A stretch of 48,835 nucleotides of DNA from Caldimonas tepidiphila. Lineage in GTDB: Bacteria > Pseudomonadota > Gammaproteobacteria > Burkholderiales > Burkholderiaceae_C. Below the pieces are notes generated by a model. The model saw only the letters and a program-made list of their open reading frames with translations. It searched no databases and was not told where the DNA came from. Both the position numbers and the translations under genes were made by a program. Shown piece after piece: positions 16,001 through 24,828 of this stretch (position 1 is the first letter of the stretch; each line of letters opens with the position of its first letter). Location of the stretch: assembly GCF_003569765.1 (NCBI RefSeq), contig NZ_KZ983964.1, forward strand, positions 234-49,068. The letters are read 5' to 3'.

Positions 16001-16843
16001 TCAGCCGGGGAAGGGCCCCTCGTCGTGCCGGTGCGGGACGGGGGCGCCCGGCTGGCGCTCGACGTACTCCTCGACGAGGCGCTCCCAGATCACCTCCAGC
16101 TCGTAGCCGAGCGAGCGCGCCATGCCCTCGAGGTCGGGGAAGAGCGTCGCGTAGGTGACGTTCATGCGGTAGAGCGCGCGCATCGCCGTCTCGCGCACGG
16201 ACAGCGGCAGCACGAACTTGTACAGCAGCTCCTGCGGCGGGCCGTAGGCTTCCAGGAGCATGTCGATCGGGCGGTCGAGCATGCCCGGCACGACGAAGAG
16301 CCCCGACTGCGCCATCAGGCGGCTGTCCATCTCCGACGGCTCGCCGAACCACATCATCGGGCTGCGGTTGCCGATGAAGTAGCGCTCGAAGTTGCCCGGC
16401 ACGCGCGGGTCGATCCGGTCGCGCGTCAGGCTCGGGTCGAAGCGCGGCGTGAGCGACCACAGCGCCGGCGTGTTGAGCGCGAACACCGCGACGTCGGTGT
16501 CGGCGTTCTCGAGCGCGAAGAAGGCCGCGACGAAGGGCGACTTCGTGAAGTCGAGCAGCCGCGTCGGCGCGCCGTGGTGCTGCATCAGCGCCAGGCAGCG
16601 CAGGTCGTTCTCGAGCGCGGTGCTGTTGCGCAGGTAGATGTGTGCCTTGCGGCGGAAGATGCGCATCGCGCGCTCCTCGCGCAGCGGCCACAGCCGCTGG
16701 TCAGGGCAGAAGAGCTGGAGCCGGCGCGTCAGCGAGCTGACGAGCGGCCAGTGCGCCGCCACCTGTCCGCGGAAGGCCCAGCCATCGAGCTCCTCGGTCC
16801 GCTCGACGAATTCCTTCCAGCTCGACAGCAGGATCACTTTCAA
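16001..16843 (-). CDS. FRG-domain protein
   Basis: A 280-residue protein with the FRG domain (PF08867): WAFRGQ at 22-27 with the naming Phe-Arg-Gly, then HWPLVSSLTRR, and the second conserved block QHHGAPTRLLDFTKSPFVAAFFA (about 88-110; quoted in two parts QHHGAPTRLLDFT and SPFVAAFFA). The rest of the domain runs to about 230. The biochemical role of FRG domains is not settled. I chose a TTG start at 16843 because a GAGGAGG ribosome-binding site sits seven bases upstream; the first residues are then MKVILLSSWKEF. A GTG two codons later is less well placed. Its upstream neighbour is a TetR regulator on the same strand. Confidence 0.82.
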   Translation of the reverse strand: MKVILLSSWKEFVERTEELDGWAFRGQVAAHWPLVSSLTRRLQLFCPDQRLWPLREERAMRIFRRKAHIYLRNSTALENDLRCLALMQHHGAPTRLLDFTKSPFVAAFFALENADTDVAVFALNTPALWSLTPRFDPSLTRDRIDPRVPGNFERYFIGNRSPMMWFGEPSEMDSRLMAQSGLFVVPGMLDRPIDMLLEAYGPPQELLYKFVLPLSVRETAMRALYRMNVTYATLFPDLEGMARSLGYELEVIWERLVEEYVERQPGAPVPHRHDEGPFPG

Positions 16844-16941
16844 GGGCAGACCTCCTCGTTGTCTCCGCGGGGCGCGGCGCCTTGGAAGGCACGAGCAAGT
16901 GCCGGGCCTTCGCACCGGCACGCGCCTTCGCGGCCCGCCGA

Positions 16942-17637
16942 TCAGCGGGCGCGGGGGGGCGGGCGGTTCAGCAACCCCCGCATGCACAGCTCGAGCAGCT
17001 CGTGCAGGCGCGCCAGGCCCTCGCCGGCCTGCGGCCGCTCGTCCTGCAGCCAGCGGCGCACCTCGATCAGGTAGATGCCGAGGAAGAGCGAGGCGGCGCG
17101 CTCGGGCGGCACGCCCGGATCCACCTCGCCCTGCCGCTGCGCGTCGCGCACCAGCGCGACGAGCTGCTCGTGGATCACCGCGCGGCGCGCATAGAAGCGG
17201 CGCGTCTCCTCGCCCTGCTCCCCGCCCTCGCGGCCGAGGAAGTCGAAGGTCTCGCGCACCGCGGGGCGCGACAGGCGCGGCTCGCTCGCCCAGTAGCGGT
17301 AGCGGAGCTCGAACAGCGCGCCCAGGCGCTCGAGCAGCGGCCCGGGGCTCTCGAGGACGGCCCGGCCCTCGGCGGTGATCGCGTCGAGCTCGTCGTTGAC
17401 GATCGACAGCAGCAGGTCGCGCTTGTCCTTCGCATAGACGAACACCGTGCCGATCGAGACCTCGGCGCGCGTGGCGATCTCGCGGGTCGTAGCGGCCTCG
17501 TAGCCGTGCTCGACGAAGACCGCCTTCGCCGCGTCCATGATGCGCCGGCGCTTGTCGAGCTTGCTCTGCTCGCGCCGTCCGGGGCGCGCGGGAGGGGGAC
17601 TGCGCTCGGGGGTCGGAAGTGCGGCGTCCTGGGACAT
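16942..17637 (-). CDS. TetR-family transcriptional regulator
   Basis: A 231-residue regulator from the ATG at 17637; an in-frame ATG at 17652 would add five residues, and neither has a good ribosome-binding site. The DNA-binding domain follows a Pro/Arg-rich leader: RRRIMDAAKAVFVEHGYEA, TTREIATRAEVSIGTVFVYAKDKRDLLLSI (in parts, about 32-75). The ligand-binding part ends in LLELCMRGLLNRPPPRAR. It is divergent from the Bug receptor/decarboxylase/MFS unit and the intervening 130 bases contain a strong palindrome, so it probably represses that unit and itself. The inducer may be an aromatic carboxylate handled by that unit (inference). Confidence 0.85.
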   Translation of the reverse strand: MSQDAALPTPERSPPPARPGRREQSKLDKRRRIMDAAKAVFVEHGYEAATTREIATRAEVSIGTVFVYAKDKRDLLLSIVNDELDAITAEGRAVLESPGPLLERLGALFELRYRYWASEPRLSRPAVRETFDFLGREGGEQGEETRRFYARRAVIHEQLVALVRDAQRQGEVDPGVPPERAASLFLGIYLIEVRRWLQDERPQAGEGLARLHELLELCMRGLLNRPPPRAR

Positions 17638-17695
17638 GATCTTGGTGTGCATCGCGGGCGGAAATCATAGGCCCCGCGGACCGGGAACCCTTGTC

Positions 17696-17737
17696 TTGAC
17701 ATGTATTTTGAGCATGATTAATCTTGAGCGTGCTCAA
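17696..17737 (+). promoter_or_regulatory. Promoter with TetR-type operator upstream of the Bug-receptor gene
   Basis: A consensus -35 TTGACA lies at 17696-17701. A weak -10 (TAATCT, 17719-17724) follows at 17 bases. The palindrome TTGAGC-GT-GCTCAA (17724-17737) overlaps the -10, and a third half-site TTGAGC sits at 17708-17713 between -35 and -10. The three half-sites suggest binding of more than one dimer or a shifted operator. The region is clearly AT-rich compared with its flanks, and it lies between the divergent TetR gene and the receptor gene. Confidence 0.75.
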
Positions 17738-17782
17738 AAATCAACGCGTCCCGCCCGATGGCCGGCACGCCAGGAGACAACC

Positions 17783-18772
17783 GTGTACGACTCCTTCGAT
17801 TCCTCCCGGAACACGCGCCGCCTGCTGCTGAAGGCCGGCGCCCTGACCCTGCTCGGCGCTGCCGGCCTGGGTGCCCGCGCCGCGCAACCGGTGCGGATGG
17901 TCATTCCCTTCACCCCCGGCACGACGCCCGACCTGATCGCACGCCTGCTCGGCCCGAAGCTGCAGGCGAGCCTGGGGCAGCCCTTCGTCGCGGACAACAA
18001 GCCCGGCGCCTCCGGCATGCTCGGCATGGACGCGGTCGCGAAGGCGCCCGCCGACGGCAGCACGCTCCTGTTCGGCACCTCGACGGCGCTGACGCTGCCC
18101 TTCGTCTACCGGAAGGTGCCCTTCGACGTGCTGACCGCCTTCACGCCGATCACGATGATCGGCACCACCAACTTCGCGCTCGTCGTGCACCCCTCGGTGC
18201 CGGCGAAGAACGCGCGCGAGCTGGTGGCCTGGGTGAAGTCGCAGCCGGCGCCGGTCGACTACGCGTCGCCGGGCAAGGGCACCTTCCAGCACCTGACGAT
18301 GGAGTGGATCGCCCACCTCGCCGGCATGGACCTGCGCCACGTGCCCTACCGCGGCTCGGCGCCGGCGGTGACCGACCTGCTCGGCGGCCACGTCAAGCTG
18401 CTGATCATGCCGCTGCACGTCGCCGCGCCGCTGGCCGCCGACAACAAGCTGCGCATCCTCGGCGCGACGCGCCGCACGCAGGACGCGGCCTATCCGACGG
18501 TGCCGCCGCTGCACCAGAGCGGCGTGCCGAACCTCGACGCCGACGCCTGGTACGCGGTGTGGGGTCCCAAGGGCATGTCGAGGGATCTCGTCGGCCGCTA
18601 CAACACCGCGATCCGCGCCGTGCTGAACGAGCCCGACTCGAAGGCGACGCTGGAGAAGCAGGGCGTGTCGGTCCAGACCGGGACGCCCGAGGAGCTGGCG
18701 CGCATCGCGCAGGCCGAGCACGACAAGTGGGGCCGGCTGATCAAGGACATCAAGCTGCCGCAGGAGGAGTGA
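17783..18772 (+). CDS. Bug-family (TctC-like) periplasmic solute receptor
   Basis: A 329-residue tripartite-tricarboxylate-transporter-type receptor. The start is GTG at 17783, five bases after AGGAGA. A twin-arginine-like leader (TRRLLLKAGALTLLGAAGLGARA) precedes the mature start PVRMVIPFTPGTTPDLIARLL, and the family blocks VADNKPGASGMLGMDAVAKAPADG, YRGSAPAVTDLLGGHV and GTPEELARIAQAEHDKW (in pieces) are all present. Such receptors bind carboxylates or aromatic acids and are greatly expanded in Burkholderiales. No TctA/TctB membrane genes are in the window; the nearby MFS carrier may be the actual importer, or distant TctAB may be shared. Likely co-transcribed with the decarboxylase 137 bases downstream. 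Confidence 0.9.
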   Translation: MYDSFDSSRNTRRLLLKAGALTLLGAAGLGARAAQPVRMVIPFTPGTTPDLIARLLGPKLQASLGQPFVADNKPGASGMLGMDAVAKAPADGSTLLFGTSTALTLPFVYRKVPFDVLTAFTPITMIGTTNFALVVHPSVPAKNARELVAWVKSQPAPVDYASPGKGTFQHLTMEWIAHLAGMDLRHVPYRGSAPAVTDLLGGHVKLLIMPLHVAAPLAADNKLRILGATRRTQDAAYPTVPPLHQSGVPNLDADAWYAVWGPKGMSRDLVGRYNTAIRAVLNEPDSKATLEKQGVSVQTGTPEELARIAQAEHDKWGRLIKDIKLPQEE

Positions 18773-18909
18773 GCCGCCGGCGCGTCCCCGCACGCGCCGC
18801 GCCTGCTTCGCGCCGGTCCGCCTGAGGCGGCGGCCGCCCCTCCGATCCTTCCTTCCCGCGCGGGCGGGGCCGCCGTGCCCCGTCCCGGCGCATCACTTCC
18901 GAGACTCCG

Positions 18910-19974
18910 ATGACCGAATCCCTTGCCCCCCAGAAGCCGAAGCCGGTGCCCTACAAGCGCATCGCCACCGAGGAAGCCTTCGCCCCCGCGGAGATGATGG
19001 CGATCTACCGCGAGATGATCGAGAAGAAGGTCGTCGACGACCCCGGCTTCAACACGATGTGGGGCTTCTACCTCGGCGGCACGAGCGAGCGCTCGCGCCA
19101 CATCGAGGCCTGCATGTCCGACCTCGACGACCTGCGGCTGCGCCACATGGACGAGGCGGGCATCGACATGCAGATCCTCGCGCTGACCGCGCCCGGCGTG
19201 CAGATCATGGACCGCGACACCGGCACGAGCTTCGCGCGCTTCGCCAACGACCAGCTCGCGGCGGCGGTGAAGCGCCACCCGACGCGCTACGCGGGGCTGG
19301 CGGCGGTGGCGCCCCAGGACCCGGCTGCGGCGGCTGCCGAGATCCAGCGCGCCGTGACGCAGCTCGGCCTCAAGGGCGTGATCATCAACTCGCACACCCA
19401 CGGCGAGTACCTGTCGGACACCAGGTTCTGGCCGATCTTCGAGGCCGCCGAGGCGCTCGACGTGCCGGTCTACCTGCACCCGAACAGCCCGCCGCGCGGC
19501 ATGATCGGCCCGATGCTCGAGTGCGGCCTCGACGGCGCGATCTTCGGCTTCGGCGTCGAGACCGGCATGCATGCGCTGCGCATCATCACCTCGGGCGTGT
19601 TCGACCGCTTCCCGAAGCTGCAGCTCATCCTCGGCCACATGGGCGAGGCGCTGCCCTTCTGGCTGTACCGGCTCGAGTACATGCACAAGGCGACCGTCGC
19701 CTCGCAGCGCTACGAGGCGATCAAGCCGCTGCAGCGCCGCATCGGCGACTACATGCGCGAGAACATGCTGATCACCTGCAGCGGCATGGCCTGGGAGCCG
19801 GCGATCAAGTTCACGCAGTCGGTGGTCGGTGCCGACCGCGTGCTGTACGCGATGGACTACCCCTACCAGTACTCGCTCGACGAGGTCAACGCGCTCGACG
19901 CGATGCAGATGGACGACGCGACCAAGCACGCCTTCTTCGAGGGCAACGCGCGGCGCGTGTTCAAGCTCGGCTGA
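18910..19974 (+). CDS. LigW-like amidohydrolase, probable aromatic acid decarboxylase
   Basis: A 354-residue amidohydrolase (PF04909) of the ACMSD/gamma-resorcylate/5-carboxyvanillate decarboxylase group. It resembles 5-carboxyvanillate decarboxylase LigW unusually well as I recall it: RIATEEAFA at the start, DEAGIDMQILALTAPGVQ, INSHTHGEYL, DGAIFGFGVETGMHALR, HMGEALPFWLYRLEYMHK and AMDYPYQYSLDEV. Probable metal and catalytic residues are Glu21, His190 (YLHP), His243 (GHMGE) and Asp316 (AMDYP). It would remove CO2 from a hydroxylated aromatic acid in the cytoplasm without a redox cofactor. Its position between a carboxylate receptor and an MFS carrier fits uptake and decarboxylation. The precise substrate (5-carboxyvanillate, a dihydroxybenzoate or another) is not fixed by sequence. 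Confidence 0.82.
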   Translation: MTESLAPQKPKPVPYKRIATEEAFAPAEMMAIYREMIEKKVVDDPGFNTMWGFYLGGTSERSRHIEACMSDLDDLRLRHMDEAGIDMQILALTAPGVQIMDRDTGTSFARFANDQLAAAVKRHPTRYAGLAAVAPQDPAAAAAEIQRAVTQLGLKGVIINSHTHGEYLSDTRFWPIFEAAEALDVPVYLHPNSPPRGMIGPMLECGLDGAIFGFGVETGMHALRIITSGVFDRFPKLQLILGHMGEALPFWLYRLEYMHKATVASQRYEAIKPLQRRIGDYMRENMLITCSGMAWEPAIKFTQSVVGADRVLYAMDYPYQYSLDEVNALDAMQMDDATKHAFFEGNARRVFKLG

Positions 19975-20130
19975 GCGCACGACGCCGCCTCCGCGCTGCC
20001 CGCCGCTGCGGGCGGCCCGCCCGGCGCCGGCGGGGAGGGCGCCTGCCGCCCCGCCTCCCGAACCCCGCTGCGCCCGCCCCGTGCCGCACCCCGCGGGCCG
20101 CGGCAGCACCCCCCACCCACCGGAGTCCCC

Positions 20131-21369
20131 TTGACGGCCGCCGCCTCCGCATCCGCCCCGCCCGCGCTCGCCCCCGTCCCGGCCCTGGCCATCCTCTGCC
20201 TGAGCCTCGCGGCCTTCGGCAGCGGCATCAACATGCGGCTCAACGACGCGCTGCTGCCGCAGCTGGCGACCGAGTTCTCGGTCGGGCTGGGGCAGGCGGC
20301 CGCGGTGACCAGCGTCTTCTCGATCGCCTACGGCATCGCGCAGCTCTTCGTTGGCTCGCTCGGCGAGCGCTTCGGCAAGTTCCGCCTCGTGGCCGGCGCC
20401 TGCCTCGGCTGCGCGCTCAGCGCGGCGCTGTGCGCGCTGGCGCCCGACTTCGGGCTGCTGCGCCTGCTGCGGGGGCTCGCCGGCATCATGGCCGCCGCCG
20501 TCATCCCGCTGTCGATGGCCTGGATCGGCGACGTGGTGGGCTACGAGCGGCGCCAGCCGGTGCTTGCGCGCTTCATGATCGGGCAGATCCTCGGCGTGTC
20601 CGCCGGCGTGTGGATGGGCGGCTTCGCCGCCGACCACCTCGACTGGCGCGCGCCCTACTTCGTGCTGGCCGCGCTGTTCGCCGCGGTCGGCGTGGCGCTG
20701 TTCCTGCTCCAGCGCCGGCTGCCGGCCCACGCGAGGGCGACGCGCGTCGAGCCCGGCTCGCCGCTGCAGCGCATCGCGTCGGACTTCCGGCAGGTGTTCG
20801 CCGGGCGCTGGGCGCGCGTGATCCTGGCCTGCGTCTTCCTCGAGGGGATGCTGCTGTACGGCCCCTTCGCCTTCATCGCCGCGCACCTGCACGTGACCTT
20901 CGCGCTGTCGCTGGCGATGGCGGGCACGCTGCTGATGCTGTTCGGCCTGGGCGGGCTCGGGTTCGCGCTCGCCTCGCGGCGGCTCGTCGCCGGGCTCGGC
21001 GAGGTGGGGCTGGCGCGCCAGGGCGGGGCGGTGGCGGCGGCCTCGCTGCTGCTGCTGGCCTACGCGCCGGCCTGGGGCTGGGTGGTGCCGGCCTGCCTCG
21101 GCGCCGGCGTCGGCTTCTACATGCTGCACAACACGCTGCAGGTCAACGCGACGCAGATGGTGCCCGAGCGGCGGGGGCCGGCCGTGTCGGCCTTCGCGGC
21201 CTGCTTCTTCCTCGGCCAGGCCGCGGGCGTGTCGCTGTCGGGCTGGCTGTCGGCGCGCATCGGCACCGCGCACGTGATCGCGCTCGGCGCGCTCGGCCTG
21301 CTGCTGGTCGCGTGGGCCTTCGGCACGTGGCGGGCGAGCAGGGACCGTTCCGCAGCGCCCGCGACCTGA
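20131..21369 (+). CDS. MFS transporter
   Basis: A 412-residue major facilitator protein with about twelve membrane segments. The loop 2-3 signature reads GSLGERFGKFRLV (about 75-87), and the second half repeats the fold from about 225. A TTG start at 20131 is preceded by CGGAG at 5 bases; no better ATG lies before the first membrane segment. It follows the LigW-like gene by 156 bases. It could import the substrate or export the decarboxylated product of that enzyme. The subfamily (drug export versus organic acid uptake) is not clear from sequence. Confidence 0.85.
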   Translation: MTAAASASAPPALAPVPALAILCLSLAAFGSGINMRLNDALLPQLATEFSVGLGQAAAVTSVFSIAYGIAQLFVGSLGERFGKFRLVAGACLGCALSAALCALAPDFGLLRLLRGLAGIMAAAVIPLSMAWIGDVVGYERRQPVLARFMIGQILGVSAGVWMGGFAADHLDWRAPYFVLAALFAAVGVALFLLQRRLPAHARATRVEPGSPLQRIASDFRQVFAGRWARVILACVFLEGMLLYGPFAFIAAHLHVTFALSLAMAGTLLMLFGLGGLGFALASRRLVAGLGEVGLARQGGAVAAASLLLLAYAPAWGWVVPACLGAGVGFYMLHNTLQVNATQMVPERRGPAVSAFAACFFLGQAAGVSLSGWLSARIGTAHVIALGALGLLLVAWAFGTWRASRDRSAAPAT

Positions 21370-21382
21370 GGGGAGAAGGGGC

Positions 21383-21397
21383 CGCAGCCCGGCTGCG
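21383..21397 (+). terminator. Weak hairpin between convergent mfs and ldhA
   Basis: CGCAGCC (21383-21389) can pair with GGCTGCG (21391-21397) after the MFS stop, followed by only two T. It lies between convergent genes. The short loop and missing T-tract make its terminator function doubtful. Confidence 0.3.
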
Positions 21398-21401
21398 TTC
21401 C

Positions 21402-22406
21402 TCAGGCGGGCGCTTGCGCCGTCACCGGATGCAGCGGCCGCCCGCCGTCCTCGAAGGCCGACAGGTTGCCGAGCGTCGTCGCGGCGATCGCCGCGAGCGC
21501 GTCCTCGGTGAAGAAGCCCTGGTGGCCGGTGACGATCACGTTCGGGAAGGTCAGCAGCCGCGCGAACACGTCGTCCTAGATCACCGTGTCCGACAGGTCG
21601 CGGAAGAACAGGCCGTCCTCCTCCTCGTAGACGTCGATGCCGAGGCCGCCGAGCGTGCCGGCCTTCAGCGCGCCGATCACGGCGCGCGTGTCGATCACCG
21701 CGCCGCGGCTGGTGTTGACGAGCAGCGCGCCGGGCTGCATCGCCGCGAGCGCCTGTGCGTCGATCAGGTGCCGCGTGCGCGGCGTGAGCGGGCAGTGCAG
21801 CGTCACGATGCGGCTGTCGCGCAGCAACTCGGGCAGCGCCACGTAGCGTGCTCCCGCGGCCGTGCAGGCCGGGTCGGGCTGCGGGTCGAAGGCGAGCACA
21901 CGGCAGCCGAAGCCGGCGAGGATGCGGATCACCGCAGCGCCGATGCGGCCGGTGCCGACCACGCCGACGCTGCGGCCGTGCATGTCGAAGCCGAGCAGCC
22001 CCTCGAGCGCGAAGTTGCCCTCGCGCACGCGGGCGTGGGCGCGGTGGATCCTGCGGTTGAGCGCGAGCATCAGCGCGAGCGCGTGCTCGGCCACCGCGTG
22101 CGGCGAATACTCCGGCACCCGCGCCACCGCGATGCCGAGCGACTGCGCCGCCTCCAGGTCGACGTTGTTGAAGCCGGCGCAGCGCAGCGCCACGAGCCGC
22201 ACGCCCAGGCGCGCGAGCCGCGCCAGCGCCTCGGCGTCGGCGCGGTCGTTGACGAAGATGCAGACCGCCTGCGCGCCCTCGGCTGCCGCCGCGGTGTCCG
22301 CGTCGAGCCGCGCCTCGAGGTAGGCGAGCGCGTGCCGGCCGCCGGCGTTGGCCGCGTCGAGGAAGCGGCGGTCGTAGGAACGGGTGCTGAAGACGGCGAC
22401 GCGCAT
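21402..22406 (-). pseudogene. ldhA: D-lactate dehydrogenase (LdhA family) with in-frame amber stop
   Basis: The reading frame encodes a D-2-hydroxyacid dehydrogenase very close to LdhA: RVAVFSTRSYDRRFL, AVCIFVNDRAD, LRCAGFNNVDLEAA, LALNRRIHRAHARVREGNF, the NAD motif GVVGTGRIGAA, the catalytic Arg in NTSRGAVID and Glu in DVYEEE. At 21576-21578 the frame has TAG, then continues as [18 protein letters not shown] and further to a TGA at 21402. The amber replaces the Gln of the family block DVIQDDVF, one base change from CAG. Readthrough would give 334 residues, the normal length; the truncated form (276 residues) loses the catalytic His in VTGHQ and would be inactive. A good AAGGAG site precedes the ATG at 22406. 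It may be a recent pseudogene or a sequence error. The normal role is reduction of pyruvate to D-lactate. Confidence 0.9.
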
Positions 22407-22585
22407 CGGAGGGCTCCTTCGCGGGCGATGCGGCGGACCCTAGCACAGCCCCGCCGCGGCCGGCCCATGAAGCGGCAGGGGACTATCCGGGCGCGCCGGT
22501 GCCCGGCACCGGGGACGACGCTGATGCGCGGGCACGGAATCCGGGCTAAAAAGCCGTCACAACAACCCTGATGAGGAGACACCCC

Positions 22586-24211
22586 ATGCAAGGCCAGATG
22601 ATGGACGTGCCGCTGCTCGTGTCGTCGCTGCTCGTCCATGCCGAGCGCCACCACGGCGAGCAGGAGATCGTTTCGCGGCGCGTCGAGGGCGACATCCACC
22701 GCTGCACCTACCGCGAGCTCGCCGCGCGAGCGCGCCGCGTCGCCAAGGCAATCGCCGCGCTCGGCGTGCAGCAGGGGCAGCGCGTCGGCACGCTGGCCTG
22801 GAACGGCTACCGCCACATGGAGCTCTACTACGGCGTCTCCGGCTCGGGCGCCGTGCTGCACACGCTCAACCCGCGGCTGCACCCGGACCAGATCGTCTAC
22901 ATCCTCGACCATGCCGAGGACCAGGTGCTGTTCTTCGACCTGACCTTCCTGCCGCTCGTCGAGGCGGTGGCGCCGCGCCTGGCCACCGTGAAGCACTTCG
23001 TCGCCATGGTCGACCGCGAGCGCATGCCCGCGGACAGCCGCATCCCGAACCTGCGCTGCTACGAGGAGCTCGTCGGCGCGCAGGACGACGACTACGCCTG
23101 GCCGGGGCTCGACGAGCGCGCCGCCTCGTCGCTGTGCTACACCTCCGGCACCACCGGGAACCCGAAGGGCGTGCTCTACAGCCACCGCTCGACGCTGCTG
23201 CACACGCTGGCCGCGGCGCTGCCCGACGCGCTCGACTGCTCGGCGGGCGACACGATCCTGCCGGTGGTGCCGATGTTCCACGTCAACGCCTGGGGGCTGC
23301 CCTACATCGCCTGCCTGGCCGGCTCCAAGCTCGTGTTCCCCGGTCCGGGGCTCGACGGCAAGTCGCTCTACGAGCTGTTCGAGGCCGAGGGCGTGACGCT
23401 GTCGGCCGGCGTGCCCACCGTCTGGCAGGGGCTGCTCGCCTACGTCGACGCCAACGACAAGCGCTTCTCGACGATGCGCCGCACCGTCATCGGCGGCTCG
23501 GCCTGCCCGCCGGCGATGCTGCGCGCCTTCCAGCAGCGCCACGGCGTGCAGGTGCTGCACGCCTGGGGCATGACCGAGATGAGCCCGCTCGGCACCGTCG
23601 CGGCGCCGAAGCGCAAGCACATGGAGCTCTCCGGCGAGGAGCGGCTGGCGATGCAGTCGACGCAGGGCCGGGTGGTGTTCGGCGTCGACATGCGCGTGGT
23701 GGACGGCAGCGGCCGCGAGCTGCCGCACGACGGCCAGTCCTCGGGCGAGCTGCAGGTGCGCGGGCCCTGGGTCGTGTCGCGCTACTTCAAGGAGGAGCGG
23801 GACCCGCGGGTCGACGGCTGGTTCCCGACCGGCGACGTGGCGAAGATCGATCCCGACGGCTACATGCAGATCACCGACCGCAGCAAGGACGTGATCAAGT
23901 CCGGCGGCGAGTGGATCGGCTCGATCGACCTCGAGAACATCGCGATGGCGCACCCGGCGGTCGCGATGGCCGCCTGCATCGCCGCGCGCCACCCGAAGTG
24001 GGACGAGCGCCCGCTGCTGGTGGTGATGAGGAAGCCCGGCGCGGAGCTCACGCGCGAGGAGCTGCTCGCCTTCTACAAGGGCAAGGTGGCCGACTGGTGG
24101 ACGCCGGACGACGTGGTCTTCGTCGACAGCATCCCGATCGGCGCGACCGGCAAGATGCTGAAGAACCGGCTGCGCGAGCAGTTCAAGGACTACCGGCTGC
24201 CGACCGCCTGA
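22586..24211 (+). CDS. Acyl-CoA ligase, DmdB/fatty-acyl-CoA ligase type
   Basis: A 541-residue ANL-superfamily enzyme that activates a carboxylic acid with ATP and CoA. The phosphate loop is [17 protein letters not shown] (about 184-200), followed by [32 protein letters not shown], the hinge [15 protein letters not shown] and the C-terminal lysine motif [15 protein letters not shown]. The N-terminus ([15 protein letters not shown]) is typical of the group annotated as long- or medium-chain fatty-acyl or 3-(methylthio)propionyl-CoA ligase (DmdB). I chose the ATG at 22586, seven bases after GAGGAGA; an in-frame ATG at 22571 lies before that site. It is divergent from the ldhA-type gene. The chain-length preference cannot be read. 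Confidence 0.88.
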   Translation: MQGQMMDVPLLVSSLLVHAERHHGEQEIVSRRVEGDIHRCTYRELAARARRVAKAIAALGVQQGQRVGTLAWNGYRHMELYYGVSGSGAVLHTLNPRLHPDQIVYILDHAEDQVLFFDLTFLPLVEAVAPRLATVKHFVAMVDRERMPADSRIPNLRCYEELVGAQDDDYAWPGLDERAASSLCYTSGTTGNPKGVLYSHRSTLLHTLAAALPDALDCSAGDTILPVVPMFHVNAWGLPYIACLAGSKLVFPGPGLDGKSLYELFEAEGVTLSAGVPTVWQGLLAYVDANDKRFSTMRRTVIGGSACPPAMLRAFQQRHGVQVLHAWGMTEMSPLGTVAAPKRKHMELSGEERLAMQSTQGRVVFGVDMRVVDGSGRELPHDGQSSGELQVRGPWVVSRYFKEERDPRVDGWFPTGDVAKIDPDGYMQITDRSKDVIKSGGEWIGSIDLENIAMAHPAVAMAACIAARHPKWDERPLLVVMRKPGAELTREELLAFYKGKVADWWTPDDVVFVDSIPIGATGKMLKNRLREQFKDYRLPTA

Positions 24212-24227
24212 GCGCGAGGGCGCGTCC

Positions 24228-24623
24228 TCAGCGCTGCTTCCTCGCGATCGCGCGCGCGAGCTCCTCCTTGTTCATCGTCGAGCGGCCGGCGATGTCGAGC
24301 GCCTTCGCGCGCTCGTAGAGCTCCTGGCGCGTGTGGCCGAGCGCGTCGACGCCGCCGGCGGTCTCGCGCCGGCCCTCGCGCGCCTCGCGCCCGGACCGCG
24401 CCGCCTGCGCGTCCGAGGGGCCCTTGTGCTCCTTCGGCTCCCAGTGGTCGCCGACCTTCTCGAAGCCGTGCTTCAGCGACGCATAGGCCGTGCGCGCGGC
24501 GCGCTCGCCGCTGCCGTAGGTCTTCTCCGCGCTCTTGAGCGTCTCAGCATAGGTGCGCTGCGCCTTCTCGGGCGAGCGTTCGAGCGTGCCCGGCAGGTCC
24601 ACGCCGTACTTCTTCTTGGCCAT
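24228..24623 (-). CDS. ChaB-like protein with C-terminal Rho_N/SAP-like helix pair
   Basis: A 131-residue basic protein. Residues about 1-65 resemble the ChaB family (LPGTLERSPEKAQRTYAETLKSAEKTYG, quoted in parts: LPGTLERSPEKAQRTYA and SGERAARTAYASLKHGFEK). After a charged linker, residues about 97-131 (TRQELYERAKALDIAGRST and MNKEELARAIARK) look like the Rho N-terminal/SAP-type helix-extended-loop-helix. A strong AAAGGAGAG site precedes the ATG. ChaB was named as a cation-transport regulator in E. coli, but the role of stand-alone ChaB-Rho_N proteins is not established. It converges with the acyl-CoA ligase gene. Confidence 0.75.
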   Translation of the reverse strand: MAKKKYGVDLPGTLERSPEKAQRTYAETLKSAEKTYGSGERAARTAYASLKHGFEKVGDHWEPKEHKGPSDAQAARSGREAREGRRETAGGVDALGHTRQELYERAKALDIAGRSTMNKEELARAIARKQR

Positions 24624-24828
24624 GGGATCTCTCCTTTCCGGCGGGACGCTGCTGCCCGCTGAGCCCGCAGGTGCACCCTCCGGGCAAGAGGGAGCCGGCA
24701 AGCCGCGTTCCCTGCCGGCCCTCGGCGGCAGGTCCGGCCCGCTTCCCGCCGCGCCGGGGCGCCGTGCGGGCGGGGCGGGCCTTTCCTCCCGACGGCCAGG
24801 CGCCGCAGCGGTTCACGCAGCCCGCGCC

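Noticed and set aside
18598-22446. A 1282-codon open frame on the minus strand across the decarboxylase and MFS genes
   Set aside because: Composition is shadow-like, while the opposite strand has well-defined family proteins with ribosome-binding sites.
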